The notes: generated from the sequence alone by a model not told the origin. Counted from the stretch's first letter, positions 1-15,100 are shown. The stretch is 64,000 bases of DNA from Onchocerca volvulus (GCA_000499405.2 HG738137.1:5394001-5458000); one strand, 5' to 3'. Numbers and translations are program-made.

Positions 1-1756
1 TTCAACTGTCGAAATACATGGATCTATCAATTTCTTCAAATATTTTTTGCGCGCATCTTCACGGGATACTATCAATGAAAGTAACAAAGCAGAAGAATGC
101 TAAAAGATTTTCATTGCTTCAAAACTTTATCAGCCAAAACTTTTAAAGAACCAAAAAGAGAAGAAGACTATAAATTCCTTTTCTTCAATACACTGAAAAA
201 AGCTTAATTTTTTTATTGATTTTTTCAAGAAAATCTCACTTTTCAAAAAATTCTATATGCATCATACCTGGCATCTATCAGTATTTAGATACAGATATGG
301 TAATGCAGCAGTGATTATTCTCTCCAACATATTACGACCATTTTTAGTTTCAAATTTGTTCAAATCAAATGGATTTTTGCATAAGATCACCATCCAAAGT
401 AGAAGTATATATTGAGAATCCATATCCATCGTAGAATCAGAATACCGTTCTAGTGACGAAAGTACTTTCTCCATATATTTCATCTTGAAAACCACAGAAA
501 TACTTCGTAAAGATTTTTTTTTTTTTAATGATCGAATTTGATACATTTTTATTACTTTCTTTTACATGATTCGCTAATTCTATCAATAAAGAAACATAAC
601 GACAGGTAAATAAGAAATAACTAAATAAATTAGCAAAAAAAAAAATTCAAACTTTGAGAGAAAAAAAATCATAGTTTAAAAAAAATATTTTCAATAGTTT
701 CAAATAAAGAAAAATTTTTTCCTGCTTACGGTTTCAGAAAAATAAGGATTTTTTTAAACGTAATCGTTATGAACGCTTACTTCGTGAGGTAGCAATGACA
801 GGAACACTTTGTACCCTCTAACTTTCGATATATGTGCTAGCAATTTAAATGCCACGTTTGATACATCATCGAACCTTCAAGAGATGCAATTTGAAGTATA
901 AGTACTTTTGACACATAAAATCAGAATGAACAAGAAAAGAAAAAAAAGAAACAAACACTTGGTATCTTTTTATGTTTCCTATAGCACAATATGAACCGGT
1001 TAGAAAACTGAAATCAGAATTTCATAAAACTGATTAAAAGAATCTTACTTTATCTGCCCACTTTCAAGCAATTTTATATGTATTAGCAGCTTATTTATCA
1101 TGCTTTCTATAAAAGGATCAAGTAAGCTGGGCTGTTCTTGATATAGATCAAGCAGATATCGAAACCTGAAAAGTTAGAATTTCAAGAAAAACATATTCTC
1201 AAGTGAAATTTACGAAGCATTATCCAAAATAAAGAGAAATAAAAGACTCCAGACAATTCAAAAGTTCTCCTTATTCGTACCCTAGATATAAAGATAAATT
1301 CTTAAGCCCTCAAGCTCTTGATAATAGTTTTCTTGTGTTAATGTACTTCACTGCATCTAAACTATATAATTATCATTATCACAAAACAATCTTCATCTTT
1401 AAAAGTCACTAGAAAAAAAATCTGTACCTAACTTGACATAAGTAACTAGAAGGGTCCGTAGAGTTAGGTAGACCATACAATTTCTTGTAAATTATTTGAT
1501 TGGTTTTAAACACCTCACAGATTTTTATTACGGTTTAAGCAACATGTGATGAACTGTTGAATAAAAATAACCTTTCATAACGACTTTCTGTATCATGTTG
1601 ACTGCTTGCAAACGAAGGTATACCATCAATAATAGTAAATATTTCTTGCCGATGGGCTTCAGCAAATGTTTTCTGTGACTCTAAAACACCATCTTGTATC
1701 AGTGAATCAACAAGGGATAAACCAGGCACCACATTCAGTAGCACTTTTTCCTGCAT
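1..1756 (-). CDS. TBCD: Tubulin-folding cofactor D, N-terminal part (gene continues past the left edge)
   Basis: Tubulin-specific chaperone D captures beta-tubulin and acts with cofactors C and E to release assembly-ready tubulin dimers in the cytosol. Five exons are readable: 1572-1756, about 1047-1168, 781 to about 886, 268-483 and 1-99. Joined, they give recognisable TBCD segments: FRYLLDLYQEQPSLLDP in exon 2, SKVRGYKVFLSLLPHE in exon 3 and QYILLLWMVILCKNPFDL in exon 4. All belong to the N-terminal ARM/HEAT-like part of the family. Phases agree across the junctions checked; for example, the exon 1 donor after AG pairs with the exon 2 acceptor to rebuild an Arg codon. The start at 1756 is preferred because ATAATTTCAG ends one base before that ATG, as expected of a trans-splice acceptor. 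An upstream in-frame ATG at 1786 is less likely. Only about 200 N-terminal residues are present, of roughly 1,200 in the family. Confidence 0.93.
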
Positions 1757-3377
1757 TCTGAAATTATTGTATTGAAAGAGAAGCAATATTATGTCACTAT
1801 ATGATTATTTCTCAATCATTTAGCTTTTTAGCCTTTTATTATTCTAATTTTCTTTTTACTAATTCGAAAATGAATCGATGCAACAGAAGATGAATGATTG
1901 ATTTAATGATCAATGAATGATTAAGCCACGAGTTAAAAAATAACTGACTCATTAAACAGAAATAAATGATCCAAGGCCAAAAAAAGCCCTAATCCTATTG
2001 AAAAAAGTCCAAGACTATTCGGAATAGAGTTCCCCAACTACCGAACGAGATCACTTGTATTACTTTCTAGTTACTTTGACGGAGACTCAATGATCGAATG
2101 TATATCCCACACTTATCACTAATATGGAAGGGAAACAGGCGAAAAAGTTTAAGAAAGAAGCCGGTGTTTGGTCAAGCTGGAAGGCCAACGAAGAGACTCA
2201 CTAAGTGAGATGAGATTACTTCAATTTCAAAGATATCTTTTCCAATGCATTTGTTTAGCATATGAAATTTATTTTTAAATTTGAAATGTTGTAATTAACA
2301 ACGCCTAGCGAAATTGCCGCCATTGTGATTGTTTGTATTTATCTTCATTATAATGGTGAAAATGTCAGGATTTGTTGGAGATTAAGAGAGGAATTAATTC
2401 TCTGATACAATTCGTTTAGGCAAAGAAGGTAAGGAGAATTACGAGACAGATGCTTTTATTTTCATTCTTATTTCGAATATGCAAATTGGTTTCTCTTTCC
2501 CTCATATTTTTTTTAGTCAATCTTCATTATATAGCCCTGAAATTCTGGAAACTTTCAACCTAAATGGCGGCTTTGTTGGAATGTCAAATTAAATAAATTA
2601 CATATTTATCTGTGTTAATTTTGAAATAATCGATATATGCTAAAGTGTGTGAGCAACTAGGCATCTTTTATTCGCTCTTTCTCACCTTCTCATTCCACAG
2701 TTTTGTCAGGTATTCTTCAAGGAGATGGCTCTGCGTAATATTTCATATATTTCAGCGGAGAAAAGCTGGCATCGTTTATTCTACAATTTGCCTTAATAAT
2801 TCATTCAATTTATTCAATTAAGATCTTTCGAATGGTGCCTTGCCGTTTCTGTAAACAACATTTGAAAGGTTCAGCAAGTAAACACGACTTCTGCCTCGAA
2901 TGAGAGACATCTCAACATTTCATTCTATATTTAACTTCCGTATACCAAGATAACAGGATAAATTTGTGAACTCTTTCTGAATTACATATAATATGTCGCC
3001 ATCAAATTTATTAAAGATTACTTGGTAAAAGCAGTAGCCGGAGAATGTGTAAAAATTAGTGAGTATGTCAAACTGTGGGAATAATTTATAAAATGAATTG
3101 CAATTCTGTGCAGAGTCTTAAAACAGATAAAACCTGAGAAATATAGAAATAAATTTGATACCGTTAAATAACATGAAGAAACTCAAAAGGCATAACATTT
3201 TCGTCATTATTCATTATATCCATCACTTTTCTAGCTTATTTGTTTTATTCACACCAATATCTCAAATTTTATTTCTTGTTTACAAGATATCAAAGTATTG
3301 ATTGAAAAAGAATGAAAGAAATTGGTATGACTAGTCTTATCACTATTTTAACAAACAAACTCCACTAATTTCGTAAT
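1757..3377. other. Intergenic spacer between TBCD and the LENG1 homolog
   Basis: About 1.6 kb of AT-rich sequence between two same-strand genes. It should hold the TBCD promoter (or, if the genes are in an operon, the intercistronic region) and the LENG1 3' UTR. No coding exon, RNA gene or repeat of note was recognised. Confidence 0.6.
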
Positions 3378-4629
3378 TCAACGAATTTGGTTTTGTCGTG
3401 CCAGCGCTGGATTGAACTGTGAATTATATTTCCCTATATTTCGCTCTTTTTTTTCTTTACTGTTTTCCGAAGATGTTAACAAATTAACTACACGCTGCTG
3501 TTCTTTTGTCTCTCGATCCAGGCGTTCCTGTCGTAGTTTTTCCAATTTCTGTTTTTTTGAAATTTCTTCCAAATCCAATATTTCCAATGAACTATAATCA
3601 TGATGTGTTCTTTTCTTCCTGCACTTTTTGTGACGAGATTTCCTGTCTTTCTCTACATGTTCTTTTTTCTTTATGTGAATGCCCTCAACGCGTTTCATAT
3701 TAACAACAGATGGTCGATTTTCCAGTTTTTTGAACTCACTTTCTCTTTTTATTGGAATTTTTTCATACCAAGGCTTTTCCTGAAAATCCGAAATGCACCA
3801 CGAAAGAAATTCAAAATATACAATTAGAGCAAAAAAAAAAAAAAACATTGGCAAAGAGACATTAAAAGTTCTCTATATGGAACACTCTGTCGATTTGAAA
3901 TTTAAAAAACTAACTTTTGTCAACTCACTAGAGCCTTGTCCAAGATATTGCAAGATGCCAACTTTCTTTTCATATTCTTCTTGTTCTTTTTTCTTTTCTA
4001 ATTCATATTCTTGATTTCTTCCGCCAAAATTCTTTCGATACTCTGTTTCTAAGTCAGCGAAAAGATTGACATGTTCGGAAGATGTAAACCGCTCGTTATT
4101 GTCATCAGCTCCACTTTTTCCAGCCGCATATATCGTCTCTATTCGTCCGACATTCTGACGGAGAAGATTTACCTACAATGTTCAACTTCAACATTTACCT
4201 ACAATGTAGATAAAACTAAGAGATCATAAAATAAAATGCGAAATGAACGCTTGATTTGATACCACTATTCATTAATTCTCATATCTTAAAATTTATAGCT
4301 TTTATCCAACGAATCCCTCATTCAGAAATACCATCAAATCATCCACGACACTGCCGTTATATAACATTCCCCAAATATAATATTTCTTAATAGGAATAGC
4401 CTTGCATATCATTTTATCCGCTAATAAAATACGCTTTTTGAATCCGGAATTTTCATTCGAAAAATCTGTCTTTTTTCTAAAGGAAACCAACCTTATATTC
4501 TTGCTCTGCAAGCTGAGCTCTTGCTACCACTGCTTCTTCTTGTTCTTTAGCTTTTTTCTGATCACGACGTACTCGTGCAACATTCTCCTTTGTCCGCACA
4601 TGCCATTTTTTTTTAGGCAATATATTCAT
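3378..4629 (-). CDS. LENG1: LENG1-like protein (leukocyte receptor cluster member 1 homolog)
   Basis: Three exons (4492-4629, 3915-4172, 3378-3779) join in phase 0 to a 265-residue protein, almost exactly the length I recall for human LENG1 (264). The N-terminus [20 protein letters not shown] followed by a charged [16 protein letters not shown] helix is the signature of the CIR_N/LENG1 family. [17 protein letters not shown] junction lies near residue 130. The C-terminal third is Lys/Glu/Arg-rich, with several KKK and basic stretches that could act as nuclear localisation signals. The family is nuclear and associated with pre-mRNA splicing in other animals, but its exact role is poorly defined. 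The start is supported by TTTCTTCCAG three bases before the ATG, a likely trans-splice acceptor. The exon 2 donor was placed at 3914/3913 because the better-looking GTGAGT a few bases upstream breaks the frame. Confidence 0.9.
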
Positions 4630-6190
4630 ATTCTGGAAGAAACTGTCATAATTTGAAAGCAAATAAATGGGTCAATAATTAACCCCTAATGCAATTCATA
4701 CTATTTCCCCCAAAAAGATGTCTTCCCTTCGACGAATTCCAATATACATATAAAACATTTGAAACTGTACTGCGGTTCATCGATCATGACGCAATCCTTT
4801 ATTTAAAGAAATTCGTCTGTCAAATAAGACAAAATGTTGCAGATATCCTTTCCTAGCATGCAATGATATATTCTTTCCAACTGTATGAAAAATCAGAAAC
4901 AAGACATTACCAATCTTTTTGCTTATGCGAAAATGATGAAATAAAAATGTCGTGCAAAAACAGTAAGAATTTAATTGAATTATCAAAATAAACAAAACAA
5001 GGTTTTTTCTGTATCCTATTGGTATAAGATATTTCAAAACTAAAAATCAGTCATAACTGATCAGTAGTCTCTAATAAGGCATAATATGAAATATTTTATT
5101 ATAATTTTGAAGTTATTTGAAGTGGTACTGCAAATTATAAATGTATTAATTTACTATATAATAGAGGTGTATCAAAGAGCACCGATATGTATATTTGCAA
5201 CACAATTTCTAGATATATATGTATCTCGGACATCAAATATATTAGCTCAACAAATAAGTTTACTACCTTCCAGTAAACAAAATATTAATGTACAAGCTAA
5301 AAATTTCGTCCAATTGTCCCTGAAACATGCTATACAACGAATAATTTTTATTCAAGTTCCCAACATCAAACGCTAACAAAACCAATGTAAAATATTATAT
5401 GCTGTATAGTCAAAGATTTCAAATTGCAAACTTTCTTCCTTTTTCGCAGTAATTTATTAAAAGGCGCTATAAAGATAAAAACGATATAGCAATTCTGCTT
5501 TAAAAAAAAAAAGTAAATGTATGCTCTCTTAGTAGATTTTCAAGTTAACTTGTCGATATTTTGGACAAAAAACTTATTACCCGAGAAGAAAATACTCAAA
5601 AGCTTATTGGTATAAAGGTACAATGTTAGATAAATGTTATTAAAAGTAGTACAAAAGTTCGACGAATATAAGGCGATTTAAAAATTATCACAGAAATTAA
5701 TAGCAATTACATGAAAATTTTGCATAAAATTAAATAAAGAGTGAAACTGAAGAAAATTTTGGAATAGAAGACCGGATTTATTATGATTTCAAATTTAATC
5801 AGAAAATGCAATAAATTCGAGAAAAAATCACAACATTTCTCGCTTCAATCAATTTTGCACAAAACTTACGGAATTTAAAAAGAAAGACATGTTAATAAAT
5901 AATTGCTTATCAACACAGAAGTAACAAAAAGCTTCAAAATGTTGAAGTAATTGCTTATGGATTCAGGAAACCATGCAGGACTTAATAAATAATTCGACGT
6001 CCCAGATATTTGGAGAACACCAGGACTTTTGTATCATGAAGAAATTTGAAAGAAAATAAGCACCTTTAAAAAAGCTAACATATAGAAATCAGTAATCTGG
6101 GAAGAGAATAAAAGATTTGCACAATTGAACATAACGTCACTTCAAGAATTTCATCAAATTTGTTGTTTCTTATACATATCTGCTAACATT
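4630..6190. other. Intergenic spacer between LENG1 homolog and RalGAP alpha
   Basis: About 1.56 kb, very AT-rich, between two minus-strand genes. A 96-codon plus-strand frame at 5086-5376 has low-complexity Ile/Leu-rich composition and no recognisable domain, so I treat it as chance. Nothing else was recognised. Confidence 0.6.
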
Positions 6191-9100
6191 TCAGGGTGAA
6201 TACAAATTTACTGACAGAGCAAATGTTTGAGAAATCGAAAGAGAAGGAGATGGAACATGCATCTGACGCCTCGTTTCTTCAAATACTTTTTCACGATGCT
6301 GTAACGGTCGTGCACAGTCTTGCTGGGATAACCGATATGCTCGGGATGCATTTACAACAGTATCACGAACTAGGTGTGGTAGCATGCAAATATGAATATG
6401 TGCTCCATCGAAAAGCGGTCCAAACTCAAGCGGTCGCTGCGTTTCAATTCTGATCCGGAATAGATAAGGTGACATTCGATATAGCACGATAAGTATATCA
6501 CAAAATCGTGTCGCAATGATGTCACGACGATACGGACGATCGTTTTCACTCCATACTACATGCACTTCATCGTTACCCAAATGCTTCAACTTCTGGGTAG
6601 TATCACCTAAAAATTATCTCATTTAAGATATGAAAAGATAAACAAAATTGATATATACGAACAAGAAACTATCCACTTATTTTTCTGCCCCATATTCCCT
6701 CAATACTTGTTCGCTTATATTCGATAAACAGAGGTCTCTTAAAAAATGGATGAGAGGTTTAATCAAACCACTATTTAGACTATCGATGGTCTGGGCCATC
6801 TTGACTTTTTTAAAGCTTCTTGCAAATATAATGGACAGTATTTCGATTCTTTACAATTGCCTTCTGTATTATGCATCATAATGTCTTCTGCTGCAACGAG
6901 AGCTTGAGATAGAATTTGTAAGAAAAAATATATAAATGCTTCATGAGTAAGAAACAAACCATCGAGCATAGTGCTGACATGGAAAATAATTTCCGTATCA
7001 GCAGATGCATAATATGGAGCAGTTACACCGTTCGGTAGGCCACCATTATATCCATGATGCTGATGACCTATTTGTACTTGCCAACCCAAACGTAAAACGA
7101 ATTCATTGAATGCAGCTGAACCAGAAGTATTGGAGAGTATTGAGACTTTATCCTAAAAAAACAATAATCAAAACTGCTTCCAATTTCATAACTAATCAAA
7201 AAACAACTCTTTTTGCGATATGCTAACATGTTGTAAATTATGTTATAGTTGAGAAATAGAAAACATGATCCCTTTGCACTAAAGTTAGTATATTGTAAAT
7301 TAACTCTCATTACGCTATAAGTTAACATATTGTAAATGGTGACATGAGTAGACAAACTCCCTTTGCGCCCTTTGTACTAAAAAAAAAAAAAAAAAAAAAT
7401 TAATATTTTGCAAATTGTACTAAAGTTCACATGTAGTAAACAACTTCACTATAAAAAGAATTCTTATTGTTCATTCATTCATTCAGTCCTTTGCTCTGAT
7501 CGCTATTCGGCGAGCAAATCTCATCAAACTCTATCAATTCCTAATATCCATACCGCAAACAACTTCCCTATTATCAAAAAAAAGTCTAAATTATCGGCTG
7601 TATTACCGATATTCATCAATTCACTTCACATTATAATTGGAGCAAATAAAATTTGTTATATCAACTTTATTATACAGCAAAATCATCTATACCAAGTTCC
7701 ATTCCCAACAGAAAAACCTTTCATAAATTATTTTCACGACATAAACATATATATTGGGAATATATAAGTAAAATAAAAAAAGGATTTAAACATTTGATAC
7801 TCCGTGCATAAATTGGAACTCTCATATATTTAGAGAAACAAATGAATTTAGTTCAAATATTTTTATCAAATTTTGGATTTACATTCAAATACAAAATAAA
7901 ATTAAAATCAAGATGATTTGTTGGTAAAATACGCTTCGAATTCAGAAAATTAAACTTACTAAAAATGAGATTAATAAGAAAATTTGGGCTTATCAAATTT
8001 ACCTCCTGTCCCTTAGCAACATAAATAATAGCCACTTTATGCACTTCTCGTGAACAAGTATGGTCGAGATGTCGGATATCGCGATTGAAACTGGGTTGGA
8101 TTTGCCGCATTCCCGAAAATAACCGTAAATCAGCAGCAAAAGTGCGCCACAATACATATTTTTCCTCAGTTAATGGTCGTGATGAGCATTCAATTGGTTC
8201 TGGACGACGCAAAGTAGGTACACCCGTTGTTAGACGTCTATTTTGTTGAATTAAAAAATACATTTCATTACATTCAATTGGATCCGCTTGCAATGTTCGT
8301 GGTAACTGTGGCAACTTCTGGAACAATTTGAATGAATCTTTTCGGAGGTAAAATATTCAATAATTTACTGCAAAATAAAACAAATATCACATAAGGCAAC
8401 TAGCTATATAAAACGTACATCGAAAGGGTCTTCAATTGTTTCTTTAGTGCTTGTTATTTCTACCGTCATTTTATTCGGTCGCAAAGCCAATTTCCATAAC
8501 CAATTATTAACGCAATTCATTTGACGCCTAATCGCATGTTCCCGCGTAAAACACCAGCAGTGTTTCCCAACTGGCGTTCGACTTGTCAAACGTAGGCCTC
8601 TATCCATATCAACACTGAAGCGAAAACAAAATGAAACTTCTTTGATATGAATCATTCATTAAACTTGAAACTGTAGATGAAGCTGGGTCTCTGATCCACC
8701 CAATGTATGAGAACTGGATTCCTAGATAATTTTGCCAATTTTCTACATGTTATGTTGATCGGTTGCATATAGACTAACAAGTTTACCTTGAATATAATCT
8801 TAATACCAGGTACTCTGCCTTCCAAAATCGATCAAATTTAGAATAAACTGCTTAAGCGAATAGGGATTCCAAATTCTTGGCCTTTGCACCATATTAACTA
8901 AATCTTAATCCCATATTTTCCCAGTACAGAACTAATATAGAAATCCGTATAAAAAATAGTATGAGATGTATGATAATTTCACGTAAAAAGAACCTTAGAA
9001 TGGCTCTCCCCTGATCAAAAAAGACACGTCCTGCTATCAACGCATCCTTTTGCGAATTTCCGGTGATATTTTCCACTGAATTATAACGACCTAAAGCAAA

Positions 9101-12100
9101 TGATGGCAATGGAAATTGGCGATAGTATGTAAGCAAGAATCCTTCCAAACAAAGTCTTTTATCACTCAGCACGCGCTCCAGCAATGATCGTTTAAGTTGA
9201 CAATCCATTAAGTTCGTTGATACGCTTTGCCATAGTATCTCACCAGCTAGGCAGTCCTCCTTTACCTTTAATAAAAATAAAGATTAGGTTTTGATTTGAA
9301 ATACATCTGGAATTTAAAATTTTCTAAATATATTTCAAAAAGGATTAAATAAAATGAGCTGAAGCAATCAAAACCAAAAACTCGTGCAGCTAAGCCTAAT
9401 TACACCTGCCAAGAATTTTGTTTCATATTGAGCGAACATACGAAAATAAACAAACAGGAAGAAATTTAAAAAAAGAAAAAAAAAAACATACGAAATCAAG
9501 TGCCTGTTCCAAAATGGTAGCTAATTTGTCACGCAAGCTGAGCTGTTTCAACTGATTCAAATCGGCACAGAACATATGAAGCAAATTGGCAGAAGTTTTC
9601 AGAGTACAAACACGATTCATCACCTCGGTCATTAATTTCGTGTCGGCACGTTCGATGATTAACAATGCCAAGGCATGCAACGCCAATGAGTAGGACTGCA
9701 GCGGCACCTCATCCGAATTCAATGCTAATAAATTAAGTAACAATGTTTCACCTACAGCATGATCGGGTGAAAGAAGTGCAGCCACCTGCAATATCTTTAT
9801 TTCAATATTAATAATTATATGATTTGTATAATGTATAAAATCTGAAAAGTAGAATAACAAATCTGAAAAGTAGAATAATAATTATATGATCTCTATAACA
9901 AAAAACATTACCCAACATTGCTTCATATTGAAAAAAAAAGAAAATGTGAGATATCTCAATAAACTTCTTAGCCAACTATAGTAAATTTCGATTACAGCAA
10001 AATGAATTAAAAAACAAAAAGTCTAAACCATGTTCAAAAGTGTTTAATTCCTAGCCGTTACATTAATAAAAACAACTAAACATGATAATCTATAAAATTT
10101 GCGGCTAACCTGTACACTTCTTGGTGAAAAATTGGATTGTTTGATGAGTTGGGTAAGTGAACTGAGAGCTGGACGTGCCAGTATGGTAAGATAATCTTTG
10201 GACATGAATGGCATATATTCCAGGACAATAGTAAAACGTTCGGAAACAATTGCTCGTGCCAGAGCAAGCAGGATGTGAGCCTGGAGTTAAACACTTTAAA
10301 ATAGACGAAAAATCATCAAAAAATCCAGAGGTATAAACTCAATAATGCAGAACTATGTTACAAGTGAGATAGTAAAGGAAAAAAATTAAGGGAAATTGAG
10401 GGAAAAGGAAAAAAAATTAAAAGTAAAATGTCTGGGCCAAAGGAAATTGTTATCTGAAAACATCAACTCTTTCTATTCATTAAATCTTTGATTTCTACGA
10501 TGTTTTAATAAAATATCGAGATTTGCACTACAACTGAATTGATTGATTAGACAGGAAAAAGTGAGTTTCAAATCTAAATCACTGACATTGTTCGTGGAAT
10601 TTTAAATACCGAATCTCTGGGATTTTTTTTTTTGGGTGGTATAATCTGTTATTTAAATTTAACAAAAGCAATAAAAACTAACATTATAATTATGAAATTG
10701 ATAATATCTGACATTTTCACTTTATTAGTCGTTTTTGTCAAATGGGTTATTGAAGTGTTATTTTTATAAAGCAATGGACTGATGGCGAGTTAACAAATGC
10801 CATCACTGACAACATGTGATACTTCCCTACTTTAAGAATAATACATATCCTAGTTTCATGTTTATTACTCCCTGATATCCACCCATCAATCTTATGGATC
10901 TTTTGTCTCCAGGTGGATTAAGTATAAAATGAAGTATAATATAATAAAGCAAATATTCCTAAGGCCAATTTCAATTAAATCGAATAAAATATAATCTTGT
11001 TGCATTAATTACCAAGAAAAAAAACCAGTAAAGGGCTGTCCATAATGAAAGCAAAAAAATAAAAGCACAAAAATGTCTCAACAATACAAAAATAGCACAA
11101 TTTTTTTGAAAAAATAATACAATATTTCATTAGGTTTTCATTGCGATTAATATCCAAGTTCATTTCAGGTGATTCTAAAATCTGAAATGAACTTGAGTAC
11201 TAATTATTCTTTGTTCTTTGAACTTACATATTAAAACAAATAATAAACTAATTACCTCGATAAGGGGTGGAGGATTAATAGTTGAAAGAACAGCACAATA
11301 TGCAGGCAAACAATGAGCTTGACCGGAAGGCGGAAGAAGTAAGAGTCGAGTACAAATCCAGTGTATTAATGCATCAGTACCACTTAGTCGAAGCAAGGTG
11401 TTGATGGTTTTTGAAACAGTCTGAAAATTAAGCGAATTGTTATCATGTTTCATGCAAGATAAGGGAATAATGTCAGGTAAATTCAACTACAATGAATTAA
11501 GAAAAAAAAAGACTATTAAATCGAATTAAATAAATTTAAATCATTAGATTTAATTCATTTATTGTAAAAAATGTAAAATTTTGCTTCAATAAAATGAATT
11601 TTCTAATGATAATTGAAATGATAACCGATTGCCTGGTTTCATATAAAAACATTTATAAGATATGCAAATATTAGACAAAAATATGACTATGTTTGCTTGT
11701 TTTTTTTTTTTTTTTAAAGTAAAATGAATAAATACTTGTAACAGCTTGACTTCAAATTCAAAGAAAAAAAAATAATGCATTCTATAGCTGAAATGAAATA
11801 AAATGTCGCATTTCAACTATTTAGAATTAGTGAAATAGTTTAACTTCATTAGCCTTAACTGAAATTTCAGAAAAGGAAATAACCTGAATAGCAAGATATG
11901 AATGGGCAGCATGCAGTGGAGAGACCAAATTAACAATTCGCATCCATACTCTCAACCACACCACCGCGTCACCAGTTGACTAAAAAATTTATACAATTAA
12001 TTTTGCTTTATAGCCAGAAAATTTACATAAAATGACTAAATTAAATGAACTTTTTTACAAAATTCATTGGATTTTTTTCGAAATCTTTGCAAAACATCAT

Positions 12101-15100
12101 TTAATATTAACTAATTATATGCACAGCTACCAATAGTGGTGGAAACAAAAATGTGCCTGTTGATACTTTCGAACAAAATTTTTATCAAATTTGCACAATT
12201 AAGTAGTGCAAAGTCAGCACACGAAAATAGTTCGTAAAAAAATGAGCAAAAATACCTGTGAAATAAAGAAACACAAATTTGATAATGATTTCAAAACTCA
12301 ACCCGTAGTTCGATTTCCTCTATATTTAAATAATCAGCTATTTTTAACTAAATTATGGTTAAAGGCAGAAAAATAATAAGATCAAACATAATTGTTAGAA
12401 TATTGGGTAGACAATTTAATTCAAAAATAAAAATCGTAACCAATTCAAATATAACAAGAGAAAACGCAGCCGATACAGTTAAAAAATTCAATATATATAA
12501 TGTAATACACATGAATAATCCAATTCATCTGATATTATTTACCTATTTCAATTTATATATTTCAGTTGCAAAAATATATAAAAACTCAAAGGAAAAATCA
12601 AAGAACTTCTAATTCCGGATTATCTATCGCAGCATCATTGCAGTCTCAAATCAATTACTTTTTATGCTTCAAGCTTTAAGATTTAATAATGGAGATAACA
12701 TGTTTGATATGCGTACAGACAAGTGGACTATTCTGATTTATAACGTCAGTAACATCTTGGCAATATTATCAATCAATCTCAATTGAATGTGTCAGAACTA
12801 TCCGAAAATAAATGACTTTCAGCAGATTTTTTCAGATGATTTTTTTTTTTTACCGGATTAGTAAAAATGATGTGCCATGAATGAGAGGTATCATCATTTT
12901 ATCGTACTAGCTATCAAAATATTTAACTTCTCAAGTAATATCTACCTGTTACCCTCATCATGATCCTGCTTCTTATTACTTTCAATGCTTTTTTTAAAAC
13001 AACTGCTTAAGATAAAATTAGTACTCGAAAATATCCAAAACGAAATCGAATAGCTTTCAAACTCATCATTACTTTTATGATAATTAAAAAAGTACAAGAT
13101 AACGATATGAATCGACCGGAGTTGTTTTACTTCCGATTTGTTTCGACTATATCAGTTCAACTTATTGGTTTCCGTCGAAATCAAAAGTCATGCTTAAAAG
13201 TGTTGTTCTGATTATACTGTAGATTGTTATCAAAAAGAAATAAACTATATATATTAAAAGAAAAAGGAAATTGTGCTTAAACAAATGATACGACATCGAT
13301 CCCTAAAAAAAAAAAAATTTTTAACAGACAAGAAAACAAGATCTTTTGAAGCGCAACAAGTAAAAACAGATAATTAATGGATAAATAGCTCTTTGATATT
13401 TACTTCATGCTTACATTATCAAACTATGCAGAATCATTATTTAATTTATATTAATTTGAAGCAGTAGAATATAAAAATTATACATCTCCCAATTTGGATC
13501 TCTGAAGCGTTGAAAAGAAACAAAAAACTTTCACTCTCATATTCAAGTTGAAATTGATCAGAACTAATAAATACTAATTTATTGATTTACTTCTGCATTT
13601 CTTCAATTCATAATTTAATTTTACAAAAAAATCTGTAAGTTTTCTGCAACAATTTTCCATCCAAAAACAATAGTTTTAGAATCAGTGTGCCCAGCTTGAC
13701 AGAAAAATCTCGAAATATTTACTGTAGTGAATGGCGAAGAAATAACACCATAAGTTTAGATAGTTTATAAATGAAAACTAAAATATGTTTAAGCCTGAAA
13801 ACTATGGTATTTGAAACTTCCGGAAAATGAATTATACCAAGAGCAGTGTTGATAATTTGGGAAATTGGAAGCGTGAATGAAAACGAAAAGGAAATGGCAA
13901 GTAATATAGCTTGGGCAAGGATGGGAAGGGTTGTATAAAGTAAGAGGAAACAATAATTTTGATTGAAATTTCAAATTCACTTCTCCATAACAAGAAAAAT
14001 AGCCAACAGAAATATAACTGGCAGTGGAGTCACTCAATGTTTTGCAAAACCAATAAATCAAATCAGACATCATTCATAGTAATTAATAACAGTAGCCGGC
14101 CCATATAATTTATACCAGTATACATCATTATTAAAACAATAACGGCCCTAAAATACGAGAAATAGGAGGAAACACGCATGTATCTCCTCCCTATTTCCAG
14201 CACAATACGGCAGAAGCTATATCTGCATAATTATTAATCTTAATAGCAAAAGTTAGTCGGATCAAATTGTATTCAGTAGTTGATCACAAATAGATTACAA
14301 ATCTAGTTCACACCACTTCAGTTTAAATTTTCTTACTGCTGTTAAGAATTCTTCATGAAGTTCATGTTATCGTAAAACATCAGAAAGGATTGAAGGATCC
14401 TAAATCTATGAGAATCTATCAAAAAAATTTTTGAAATTACTTTCAATAACTTCAAAAAATCAGGTCGATAAAAATATAAAATTTGAAACATTCCGTCCCT
14501 GTTAATGATCATAAGATCCAATGTTTTATTAACTAGAATCGTTGAAGATAATCATCAAAACTAGAATAAATGATAACGATTCAAATCTGTGCTGACCTTC
14601 ATTTGCAAAATTTAAGCCACTCTACGAAAATGGAAAACAAATCTCTGACATAATTATTCTTTTGAACATTCGTGATTCATTATATATATATATATATATA
14701 ATCCAAATAGAAGCAAAAGAAAAAAAATAGTGATTTCAGACAAAATACTCAAACTGCCTGACAAAAAATTCTGAAACGGTTTTACGATAGATTAAAATAA
14801 CAATTGAACAACTACAGAAGTAACTTTACTGAGAGTTGCACAATACTAAGAAAATACTCTTAGGTTCAAACAATAACTCAAACAATGAGGTTCCAAAGTT
14901 TCAGTTTAAATATTCTGACGAACTATGCAAACAATGTATCTAACTGCAAGTCATAATGACAATATGAGTAATATAGACAGTAATAACAGAAATAACAGTC
15001 AGTACAGTTAATATAAGCACATACTTTTCGCAATAGAAAACATGGAATTTTCTAATAATTTACGGCAAGAATAGTAGTGTTGAATGTGACTATAAAAGTA

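Noticed and set aside
5086..5376. Plus-strand 96-codon frame in the LENG1-RalGAP spacer
   Set aside because: Ile/Leu/Tyr-rich composition expected from AT-rich DNA, no domain, no splice context.
7408..7767. Plus-strand 119-codon frame antisense in a RalGAP intron
   Set aside because: Low-complexity composition and no recognisable motif; overlaps a decayed repeat.
12355..12612. Plus-strand 85-codon frame in the large RalGAP intron
   Set aside because: Looked briefly like a basic protein, but no family or promoter and splice context was found.
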